Assembly: GCA_046758905.1 (NCBI GenBank)
Contig: JBHIBC010000018.1
Location: 1 to 41,550, forward strand
Origin: JBHIBC01 sp046758905
GTDB lineage: Bacteria; Acidobacteriota; Polarisedimenticolia; Gp22-AA2
DNA: 41,550 bases
Direction of reading: 5' to 3'
Shown: piece after piece, positions 33,111-40,167 of the stretch
Layout: each line of letters opens with the position of its first letter
Position numbering within the stretch: position 1 is the first letter of the stretch
The notes under the pieces: generated by a model
What the model was told of the DNA's origin: nothing
Seen by the model: the letters and a program-made list of their open reading frames with translations, nothing else
Database searches by the model: none
Position numbers and translations under genes: made by a program

Positions 33111-34763
33111 TCAGTCTCCCCGTCTGAGGACGCGCCCCGCCGCGACGGGGCGGAAGATGCCGTCCTCCACCACGCGCACCCCGTTGATGATCACTGCGTC
33201 GATCCCGGCCGCGCTCCGGCGCGGATCGGCGAAATCGGAACGGTCCGCGATCCGCGCGGGGTCGAAGACCACCAGGTCGGCCTTGAAGCCCTCGCGGAGC
33301 AGGCCCCGGTCGCGCAGGCCCAACCTGCCGGCCGGCAGCGACGTCATCTTGCGGATCGCCTCCGGGAGGGGCAGGAGCTGCCGCTCCCTGACGTAGTGTC
33401 CGAGCACCCTGGGGAAGGCACCGTAGGCACCGGGGTGAGGGAAGCCGCTGCCGATCTCCCAGGCGTCGGTCACCAGTGACAGGTCCCGGCTCCGGAGCAG
33501 CGGCAGCAGGTCGGCATCGCCGCGCTCGTCGCCCGAGATCCCGAAGATGAGCTGGGTGGCGACCCCGTTCTCCTCGAGCATGAGGTCGGAGAGCGCCTCG
33601 AAGGGATCCTTGCCCGTGGCCCGGCCGATCGCGGCGATCGTCAGATGCTCGTACTTCTTGTTGGCGGAGCCCTCGACGTGGGCCAGTCGGATCCGGTCCC
33701 AGCCGCACTCGCGCGAGATGTTCATCGTCCAGCGTCCCCTCCCCTCCCACGGCGGCCAGACCGGCGCCGCCGATGCGACCTCCTCCTTCATACGGGCGCG
33801 CGACGCGGGATCGCGCAGGCGCTCGAGGAACGCCGCGATTCCGCCGTGGAGCGACCACGGCGGGTAAAGGGCGAGCATGGTCGTGCAGACCGCGGTGTAG
33901 GGGATCACGTCGGCCGTCAGCTCGCATCCCTCACGCCGGGCCGTCTCATGGGCGCGCAGCACCTCCTCCGTCCCGGGCCAGGCGCGCGGACCGACGGTCT
34001 CCACGTGCGAGTGATGCACCGGAGCCCCCGCGACCCGGCCGACCTCCAGGATCTCCCTCACGGCAGGCGCGAGGGTCTCGCGGCTGCTGCCCCTCTGGTG
34101 GAACGCCGCGAACCCGCCCGCGCCCGCGGCCGCGCGCGCCAGGGAGATCAGCTCGGCGGTGTCGGCGAACTGTCCGGGCGGGTAGATCAGCCCGAAGGAG
34201 ATCCCGAACGCCCCCTCCTCGACCGCCGATCGGACCGCGCGATCCATCGCTGCCTGCTCCTCCGGCGACGGCCGCCCGGCGCGGGCTCCCATCGCCGCGA
34301 TCCGCACCGGCCCGTGCGCCACGAGCGTCGCTACGTTCAGCAGCACACCCCGGGACGACAGCCGATCGAGATAGGATCCGACCGAATCCCAGTCCCACGG
34401 CACGCCCTCGGGAGTGATGAACCCGCAGACGCGGCCCACCTCGAAGAGCGTGCGTGCCGAGACCGGCGCGCAGCCGATCCCGCAGTTGCCCATCAGCTCG
34501 GTGGTGATCCCCTGCCGGATGCGTCCCTCGAGGAGCGCGGCCTGGCGGTCCGGGGGCAAGCTCACACAGAGGTCGGAGTGGGAGTGCAGGTCGACGAACC
34601 CCGGGGCGACGATCCGGCCGCCGGCGTCGAAGCGGCTCGCCGATTCCACCCTGAGGGTCGGAGCGATCGCGACGATGCGATCAGCCGCGATCCCCACATC
34701 GGCGCGTACGGGAGGGGCGCCCGACCCGTCGACGACCTCTCCGTTGGAGATGACCAGATCCAG
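33111..34763 (-). CDS. N-acyl-D-amino-acid deacylase family amidohydrolase
   Basis: About 550 residues. Metal-site HSHSDL follows VAPGFVDL, and the deacylase motif is MGNCGIGCAPV. Also present are HHSHVETVG, the catalytic-Asp region SLVTDAWEIGSGFPHPGAYGAFPRVLGHYVRE, and a KADLVVFDPARI ending. The enzyme hydrolyses N-acyl-D-amino acids or N-acyl-D-glutamate/aspartate. The usual family start DLVISNGEVVDGSGAPPVRADVG lies upstream of the only standard start (GTG 34697), which would delete it. A CTG at 34763 with CGGAGG 6 nt before it fits better, so I extend to there; the exact codon is uncertain. Confidence 0.85.
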   Translation of the reverse strand: MDLVISNGEVVDGSGAPPVRADVGIAADRIVAIAPTLRVESASRFDAGGRIVAPGFVDLHSHSDLCVSLPPDRQAALLEGRIRQGITTELMGNCGIGCAPVSARTLFEVGRVCGFITPEGVPWDWDSVGSYLDRLSSRGVLLNVATLVAHGPVRIAAMGARAGRPSPEEQAAMDRAVRSAVEEGAFGISFGLIYPPGQFADTAELISLARAAAGAGGFAAFHQRGSSRETLAPAVREILEVGRVAGAPVHHSHVETVGPRAWPGTEEVLRAHETARREGCELTADVIPYTAVCTTMLALYPPWSLHGGIAAFLERLRDPASRARMKEEVASAAPVWPPWEGRGRWTMNISRECGWDRIRLAHVEGSANKKYEHLTIAAIGRATGKDPFEALSDLMLEENGVATQLIFGISGDERGDADLLPLLRSRDLSLVTDAWEIGSGFPHPGAYGAFPRVLGHYVRERQLLPLPEAIRKMTSLPAGRLGLRDRGLLREGFKADLVVFDPARIADRSDFADPRRSAAGIDAVIINGVRVVEDGIFRPVAAGRVLRRGD

Positions 34764-34809
34764 CGACGACCTCCGCGGGGCCCGCAGCCGGGGTGCTGCC
34801 GGGCGCTTG

Positions 34810-34815
34810 ATTATA
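34810..34815 (-). promoter_or_regulatory. Consensus -10 element for the deacylase
   Basis: TATAAT on the minus strand. The predicted start near 34803 gives a 40 nt leader to the CTG at 34763, whereas the GTG at 34697 would need about 106 nt. No -35 consensus is seen. Confidence 0.45.
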
Positions 34816-34841
34816 CACGCCGGTTTTTCGGGAGCCGGAGA

Positions 34842-35168
34842 TCAGCGAATCCGCGCCCGCCACCGGACGGCGCTCCCGGCGGGGCCGCGGTAGCCGCGGG
34901 TCCGGACGTTGCCGGCGCCCTGGCCGCAGCCCGCGCAGCCGGAATAGGTGCGATAGACGTGGCGGTAGCAGCAGTCCAAGGTGTTGTACCAGACGCCGTA
35001 CTTCCAGCAATAGAAGTCGGCGTCCGGAGGGCGGTAGGAGCACTTCAGGACGGCCGAGCCCGTCGGGGGACGGTGGCCGTTCCCGCCGGAGGCGCACAGC
35101 CCGCCCGGCCCGACGGCCCGGAACCGCCGGGCGGCGAGACACGCCTTGAGAGGGTCGGTGGCGCGCAT
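34842..35168 (-). CDS. Small Cys-rich protein, orphan
   Basis: 108 residues with eight cysteines, four of which cluster as DCCYRHVYRTYSGCAGCG. The middle is aromatic (DADFYCWKYGVWYNTLDCCYRHVYRTYSG), and the rest is Arg/Gly/Pro-rich. There is no signal peptide or membrane helix, so the cysteines may bind metal or, if exported, form disulfides. Third-position GC is high, and the frame is consistent with a coding gene, but I recognise no family. A TAGAAT -10 lies only 8 nt before the ATG, with no ribosome-binding site, suggesting a leaderless or nearly leaderless mRNA. It may be a false ORF in a GC-rich genome. Confidence 0.5.
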   Translation of the reverse strand: MRATDPLKACLAARRFRAVGPGGLCASGGNGHRPPTGSAVLKCSYRPPDADFYCWKYGVWYNTLDCCYRHVYRTYSGCAGCGQGAGNVRTRGYRGPAGSAVRWRARIR

Positions 35169-35176
35169 GGCCCCGT

Positions 35177-35182
35177 ATTCTA
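35177..35182 (-). promoter_or_regulatory. -10 element adjoining the Cys-rich gene start
   Basis: TAGAAT on the minus strand, 8 nt upstream of the ATG at 35168. Transcription would begin within one or two bases of the start codon. The -35 region is poor. Confidence 0.35.
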
Positions 35183-35272
35183 ATCGAAAACGCGCCGCCG
35201 CGTGGGGTTCGGGGGAGGCCTCCGACGGGCCCCGAGCCTTCGATGAGGCGGCGGCCGGCGGCGCCGCGCGAC

Positions 35273-35301
35273 TTGAAGCCTCGGCGGGCGGCTGGTAGAT
35301 T
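35273..35301 (+). promoter_or_regulatory. Promoter of the substrate-binding lipoprotein
   Basis: TTGAAG (35273-35278), 17 bp, TAGATT (35296-35301), preceded by TGG (extended -10). The leader is about 28 nt and contains GGGGAG before the GTG at 35336. Confidence 0.6.
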
Positions 35302-35335
35302 CGGCGCTCCGGCCGGAGCGGAGGGGGAGCGTGAC

Positions 35336-36433
35336 GTGAGCGGCTCTCGGGGCGGGTGGTACCGCGTGCGATGGCTCGGGGCCCTCTGGGCCCTGGCGGC
35401 CGTCGGGTGCGGCGGCGACGAGACCTCCCTGCCTCCGGAGGAGAGCGTGACCGTGCCGGCGGACGGGGAAGTGGTGGTCTACGTCGAGGCTCCGCGCCGG
35501 GTGGCCGGCCCCGTGCTGGCGCTGTTCACCCAGGAGACGGGCGTCGCGGTGCGGGCGGAATACCTCGAGGTCCTGCAGGACGCGTTTCTGCCGCAGCTCT
35601 GGGCGGAGGCGAGGGCCGGCCGGGTGGACGTCGTGTGGGCCGTCTCCCCGCTGACCGCGGAGGATCTGGCGCGCGAGGGCCTCGCGCGGCCGTTCCGCCC
35701 CATCGGCGCGCGCCCCGTCCCGATCCAGTACCGCGACCCCGAGTTCCGCTGGGTCGGATTCGCCGCCAACCCGAGGGTCTTCATCTACAACTACTTCGAG
35801 CTCGACGAGGAGGAGGCCCCGAGGTCGATCGAGCAGATCGCCCTGCCCCGGTTCGCCTCCACCGGGGCCGTCCCCCGGATCGTGAGCGGGGCGCCCGCCT
35901 TCCACGCCGCGGCGCTCTTCTCCCTGTGGGGGGAACAGAGGGCGCGGGCGTTCTTCGATGAGATGCGCGCCGCCGGAGTGAGGATCGTGGAGGACGACAC
36001 CGCCGTGCGCCGGTCGGTCGGATCGGGAGAGGCGCGCTGGGGCCTCCTCGGCCTCGACGAGGCGATCTGCGCCAAGCGGATGGCGGAGCCGGTGCACATC
36101 GTGTATCCGGATCTGATGCGCCGTGTCGGAGCGGTGGTGGTGCCGCACGTCGCCGTCCTCGTCGAGAACGCCCCCAACCCCCCCCAGGCGAAGGGGCTGG
36201 TCGCGTACCTCTTCGGTTACAGCGCGGCATGGCAGGTTGGAGAGATCGACTGCGCCCTGATCACGCTCCTTCCCGGGATCAAGAAGCCGGATTGGGTCCC
36301 GGCCCTCAGCCAGCTCAACGTCACCCAGCTCGACAACCGAGCGGTCTACGAGGCCTACCGGGCCCACGCCGACTATTTCGGGTCGTGGACCCGCGACCTC
36401 GTCACCGCCGCGGGACCGGCGCCGGATCCTTGA
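35336..36433 (+). CDS. Periplasmic substrate-binding lipoprotein, iron(III)-type ABC family
   Basis: About 365 residues from the GTG at 35336 with GGGGAG 6 nt upstream. The signal sequence WLGALWALAAVGC ends in a lipobox (AVGC). The mature protein begins Asp/Glu/Pro-rich, then VVYVEAPRRVAGPVLALFTQETGVAVRAEYLEV, and has the two-lobe layout of FbpA/AfuA-like binding proteins (RVDVVWAVSPLTAEDLAREGL, FRWVGFAANPRVFIYNY, EARWGLLGLDEAICAKR). No permease or ATPase gene adjoins it, so it is an orphan binding protein or a sensor domain. The ligand is unassigned; an iron or thiamine type is possible. Confidence 0.82.
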   Translation: MSGSRGGWYRVRWLGALWALAAVGCGGDETSLPPEESVTVPADGEVVVYVEAPRRVAGPVLALFTQETGVAVRAEYLEVLQDAFLPQLWAEARAGRVDVVWAVSPLTAEDLAREGLARPFRPIGARPVPIQYRDPEFRWVGFAANPRVFIYNYFELDEEEAPRSIEQIALPRFASTGAVPRIVSGAPAFHAAALFSLWGEQRARAFFDEMRAAGVRIVEDDTAVRRSVGSGEARWGLLGLDEAICAKRMAEPVHIVYPDLMRRVGAVVVPHVAVLVENAPNPPQAKGLVAYLFGYSAAWQVGEIDCALITLLPGIKKPDWVPALSQLNVTQLDNRAVYEAYRAHADYFGSWTRDLVTAAGPAPDP

Positions 36434-36494
36434 CGAGCGCCCGCGCGGCTCCGCCCAGCTCGGCCGGAAACCCGCGACAGGCTTGAATTCGCCG

Positions 36495-36523
36495 TTGATC
36501 GGTGCGGCCGTCGAGCGTATACA
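36495..36523 (+). promoter_or_regulatory. Promoter of the REC-GGDEF gene
   Basis: TTGATC (36495-36500), 17 bp, TATACA (36518-36523). The predicted start near 36530 excludes an upstream in-frame GTG at 36502 as start and supports the ATG at 36574. Confidence 0.6.
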
Positions 36524-36573
36524 ATAGACATCCTATCGGGGAGACCGTGGCCTCCCCATATCCCAGGGATCCT

Positions 36574-37659
36574 ATGTACGCCAGACTCGAGGGTCTCCCA
36601 CCCAGGTCTCCGGGGGCCCCCTCCCGCAAGTTCCGCATCCTCGTCGTCGACGACGACCGCGACATCGTGCACCTCCTGCGCGACTGGCTCGTGATGGAGG
36701 GCTACGAGGTCTCCACCGCCGAGAGCGGAGCCGAGGCGCTGCGGCGGATCCCCTCGGCCCGCCCCGACCTGGTGCTCCTCGACCTGATGATCCCCCCTCC
36801 CGACGGGATCCAGGTGATCCGCGCCGTCAAGAGAGACCGGGTCATGTCCACGATCCCTCTGGTGGTGATGACGGTGAAGCGCGACGTGCAGACCAAGGTC
36901 GAGGCCCTGCGCGCCGGCGCCGACGATTTTATCGTCAAGCCGTTCCACTTCGACGAGATGGACGCCGTCCTGCGGTCCTCCCTCAAGAAGCGGTACCTGT
37001 ACGCGTCGCTCGAGCGTACCAACCGCCAGCTCCGCGAGGCGAACGAGAAGCTGCTGAAGCTCTCGGTGACCGACGACCGGACCAACCTGCTCAACGACCG
37101 CTACCTGAACCGGCGCCTGGTGGAGGAGTTCAAGCGCGCCCGCCGTTACGGCATGCCGCTGTCGGTGGTCCTGCTCGACCTCGATCGCTTCAAGCGCGTA
37201 AACGACAAGTACGGCCACGACTGCGGCGACCAGGTGCTCAAGAGATTCGGTCAGGTCGTGACCGAGAGCGCGAGAGAGATCGATATCGTGGGACGGTTCG
37301 GGGGCGAGGAGTTCCTGATGATCCTTCCCAACACCGACGGCATCCGTGCCGCCATCGTCGCCGAGCGGGTGCGCAAGGTGGCCGAGGAGCAGGTGTACAA
37401 GTTCAAGGAGTTCCTGGTCCGGGTCACCACGAGCGCCGGGGTGGCTTCCTACCCGGCCAACCGGGACGTGCGCAACGCGGCCGACCTGCTCAGGGCGGCG
37501 GACGCGGCGATGTACCGGGCCAAGACGGCCTCCCGGAACAAGGTGATCATCGACCGGGCCTCCATGCCCACCGACATCATCGACGGCGATCTGTCCTCCA
37601 TCTTCAAGGCCTCCTACGAGGGCGACCTGCCGGCCCGGAGCGAAGACCTCGATCACTGA
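36574..37659 (+). CDS. Response regulator with diguanylate cyclase (REC-GGDEF)
   Basis: 361 residues from the ATG at 36574 (AGGGA upstream); a GTG at 36547 is the alternative. The receiver domain has FRILVVDDDRDIVHLLRDWL, phospho-acceptor D70 in LLDLMI and K122 in FIVKPFHFDEM. A coiled linker (SLERTNRQLREANEKLLKLSVTDD) precedes the cyclase domain. GGEEF (243-247) is the active site, and the inhibitory I-site RXXD is R234-E-I-D237, with PleD-like spacing. It makes cyclic di-GMP in response to phosphorylation. The cognate histidine kinase is not in the window. The 3' end lies in a direct repeat. Confidence 0.95.
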   Translation: MYARLEGLPPRSPGAPSRKFRILVVDDDRDIVHLLRDWLVMEGYEVSTAESGAEALRRIPSARPDLVLLDLMIPPPDGIQVIRAVKRDRVMSTIPLVVMTVKRDVQTKVEALRAGADDFIVKPFHFDEMDAVLRSSLKKRYLYASLERTNRQLREANEKLLKLSVTDDRTNLLNDRYLNRRLVEEFKRARRYGMPLSVVLLDLDRFKRVNDKYGHDCGDQVLKRFGQVVTESAREIDIVGRFGGEEFLMILPNTDGIRAAIVAERVRKVAEEQVYKFKEFLVRVTTSAGVASYPANRDVRNAADLLRAADAAMYRAKTASRNKVIIDRASMPTDIIDGDLSSIFKASYEGDLPARSEDLDH

Positions 37660-37712
37660 TTCGGACCCGGACCGGACCGAAGGCCTCGATCACGGGTTCG
37701 GACCCGGCCCGG
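37641..37712. repeat. Tandem 35 bp imperfect direct repeat at the end of the cyclase gene
   Basis: Copies at 37641-37675 and 37678-37712 share 31 of 35 positions with a period of 37 bp. The first copy contains the cyclase stop codon and its last codons, and the second lies in the spacer before PBP1B. Inverted segments (TCGG and CCGA) occur within. It may be a duplication or a regulatory array. Confidence 0.6.
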
Positions 37713-37714
37713 CG

Positions 37715-37723
37715 TGCTACCCT
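37715..37723 (+). promoter_or_regulatory. Possible extended -10 element for PBP1B
   Basis: TGCTACCCT, one of three near-identical TGCTANCCT motifs upstream of genes in this window, lies 51 nt before the PBP1B ATG directly after the direct repeat. Confidence 0.35.
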
Positions 37724-37773
37724 AGTGGTCCGCGAACCCCGCCCCCGGCCGTGGAGTTCGGGGCAGGAGAGCC

Positions 37774-40167
37774 ATGGCCGCTCGTCGACATCGCCCTTCA
37801 CGGAAGCGGCGCCGGCGCGCAGGCCGGCGGTCGCTCCTCAGGCTCGCCCTGAACGGGACGCTGGGCCTGGCCGCGATCATGGCGGGACTCCTCAGCGTCG
37901 CATTCGTCGACGCCAACTGGCGATTCTCCCACCAGGAGGCGGCCGCGCCGACCCGCCTCTACTGCGCCCCCTTCCCCCTCGAGGCCGGGGCGAAGGCGTT
38001 GCGCTCGGATCTGGCCGAACGCCTGACCCGTCTCGGCTACCGGCAGGTGGACCGCGCGCCCACGACGCCGGGAGAGTTCCGGAGCCGGTTCCGCTCGTTC
38101 GAGATCTACCTCCGGGCCTTCGATTACCCCGACGGACGCTTCCCGGCGACCCGCGTGCGCGTGCCGATACGCTTCGACCGGATCGGCAGGCCGCACCACA
38201 TCGACAGCGGCGCGGCGCTCCCGGGCCTCCGCCTGGAGCCGGAGCCGCTCGGGGTGCTGTCGGGAGAGACGCACGAGGAGCGGGCGCCGACCGCCATCGA
38301 CGCTCTGCCGGACGTCCTCCTGAGCGCGGTTGTCGCGGTCGAGGATCGGCGCTTCTATCGTCACCCCGGCGTCGACCCCAAGGCGGTGGCCCGTGCGCTG
38401 TTCGCCAATATCCGCAGCGGCGAGGTCGTGCAGGGCGGCAGCACCATCACCCAGCAGCTGGCCAAGAACCTTTACTCCAACAGCGGTCGCCGGACCCTGG
38501 TGCGCAAGGTCTGGGAGACGCTGGCGGCTCTTAGCCTCGAGGCCTTCCGGAGCAAGCGCGACATCCTGGAGGCCTACCTGAATCAGATCTATCTCGCGCA
38601 GCGCGGGCCAACCTCGGTCATCGGCGTCGGCGCGGCGGCCCGGCATTACTTCGGCAAGGACGTCCGGGCCCTCGACCTCGCCGAATCGGCCCTGCTCGCC
38701 GGGCTCATCCAGTCCCCGGGACGCTACCACCCCTTCCGGCACCCGGAGGCGGCCATCGAACGCCGCAACCTCGTGCTCCGCCTGATGCGCGACGCGGGAT
38801 CGATCACGGAGGCGCAGTTTCGGGAGGCCGCCGCGTCTCCGCTCAAGCTCGGCCCGGAGCCGGCGCCCCGGCTCCGGCAGGCGCCCTACTTCGTCGACTA
38901 CGTGGCGGCGACCCTCAAGAGCCTCGGCCTGCGGGATCCGGCCTCGACGACGGGCCTGCGCGTGTTCACGACGCTCGACCCCCTCCTGCAGGCGCGCGCC
39001 GAATCGATCCTGAGATCAAGCCTGGGGAGGTTCGAGAGGCGGCACCACCGCCTGCGTCCCATGCCGGGAGGCGTGCTGCAGGGCGCCCTGGTCGCGTTGC
39101 GGCCGTCGGACGGATCGATCCTGGCGATGGTGGGCGGGAGGGATTACGGCCGCAGCCAGTTCAATCGCGCGACCCAGGCGCGACGCCAGCCCGGGTCGCT
39201 CTTCAAGCCGTTCGTATACCTCGCGGGATTCCGCGAGGCGGAGGTCACCGGGGACGACAGCTTCACGCCCGCCACCATTCTGGACGACTCCCCGCTGGAG
39301 ATGATGGTGAACGGGAGGCCCTGGAGGCCGCGCAATTTCGACGGCGAGTTCCGCGGGAGCGTGAGCGCGCGCCAGGCCCTGGCCGGATCGATGAACGTGC
39401 CGACCATCCGCGCCGCCGGAGCGATCGGGCTGCGCGAGGTGGTCCGGACCGCCAGGCTGTGCGGAATCTCCAGCCGCCTCGAGCCGGTGCCCTCGATCGC
39501 CCTCGGGACCATGGAGGTGACCCCCCTCGAGATCGCAGCGGCCTTCACCCCGATCGCCAACTTGGGGACCAGAACCTCGCCCCGCGTCATCACCCACATC
39601 GTCGACGAGCGGGGCCGACGGCGCTTTGTGCCCGGTCCGGTACGCGCCGCCGTGATCTCGCCCGGGTCGGCCTACCTGACCCTCGATCTCATGCGGGACG
39701 TGGTGCGCTACGGCACCGGCGCCGGGATCTGGTCGTACGGCGTGAAGGGGGAGTTCGCCGGCAAGACCGGCACCACGGACGAGGGGCGCGACGCCTGGTT
39801 CGTCGGCTTCCAGCCCGACTACCTCGCGCTCGTCTGGATCGGCTTCGACAACAATCGACCGCTCAAGCTGGGGGGATCGACGCTGGCCCTGCCTATCTGG
39901 GCCCGGCTGGCCGCTCGGGCCGGCCTCGACCGCCGCCGGCGATGGGAGCGGCCCGAGGGGGTGGTGGAGGAGGTGATCGATCCGGAGACCGGCCTGCTGG
40001 CGGGCTGGAGCTGCCCGATTTCGCGGCGCGAGATCTTCATCAGAGAGAGCCGCCCGACGGAGGTGTGCGGCCATCAGCGTCGCGCGGAATCGTGGGCCAG
40101 GCGCCTGCTGAACTGGTTCCGCCGCGAGCGAGCCGAACGGCCCGATCGGCTCAGGGGACCTCGATGA
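37774..40167 (+). CDS. mrcB: Bifunctional penicillin-binding protein, PBP1B type
   Basis: 797 residues. An Arg-rich cytoplasmic start and one membrane helix (ALNGTLGLAAIMAGLLSVAFVD) are followed by a UB2H-like domain at about 57-135 (LYCAPFPLEAGAKALRSDLAERLTRLGYRQVDR). The GT51 domain has VVAVEDRRFYRHPGVD with E190 and QGGSTITQQLAKNLY. The transpeptidase domain has S475-L-F-K478, S539-M-N and K664-T-G. It polymerises and cross-links peptidoglycan. UB2H is the dock for outer-membrane lipoprotein LpoB in enterobacteria, though no LpoB gene is visible here. AGGAGA lies before the ATG. Its end overlaps the convergent gene by 17 bp. Confidence 0.95.
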   Translation: MAARRHRPSRKRRRRAGRRSLLRLALNGTLGLAAIMAGLLSVAFVDANWRFSHQEAAAPTRLYCAPFPLEAGAKALRSDLAERLTRLGYRQVDRAPTTPGEFRSRFRSFEIYLRAFDYPDGRFPATRVRVPIRFDRIGRPHHIDSGAALPGLRLEPEPLGVLSGETHEERAPTAIDALPDVLLSAVVAVEDRRFYRHPGVDPKAVARALFANIRSGEVVQGGSTITQQLAKNLYSNSGRRTLVRKVWETLAALSLEAFRSKRDILEAYLNQIYLAQRGPTSVIGVGAAARHYFGKDVRALDLAESALLAGLIQSPGRYHPFRHPEAAIERRNLVLRLMRDAGSITEAQFREAAASPLKLGPEPAPRLRQAPYFVDYVAATLKSLGLRDPASTTGLRVFTTLDPLLQARAESILRSSLGRFERRHHRLRPMPGGVLQGALVALRPSDGSILAMVGGRDYGRSQFNRATQARRQPGSLFKPFVYLAGFREAEVTGDDSFTPATILDDSPLEMMVNGRPWRPRNFDGEFRGSVSARQALAGSMNVPTIRAAGAIGLREVVRTARLCGISSRLEPVPSIALGTMEVTPLEIAAAFTPIANLGTRTSPRVITHIVDERGRRRFVPGPVRAAVISPGSAYLTLDLMRDVVRYGTGAGIWSYGVKGEFAGKTGTTDEGRDAWFVGFQPDYLALVWIGFDNNRPLKLGGSTLALPIWARLAARAGLDRRRRWERPEGVVEEVIDPETGLLAGWSCPISRREIFIRESRPTEVCGHQRRAESWARRLLNWFRRERAERPDRLRGPR

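Noticed and set aside
34821..34842. Intrinsic terminator after the Cys-rich gene
   Set aside because: The 4 bp CCGG arms and a short A/T tract are too weak for a hairpin-terminator.
36502..36573. Start of the GGDEF gene at GTG 36502
   Set aside because: It lies inside the predicted promoter spacer, so it would not be on the mRNA.
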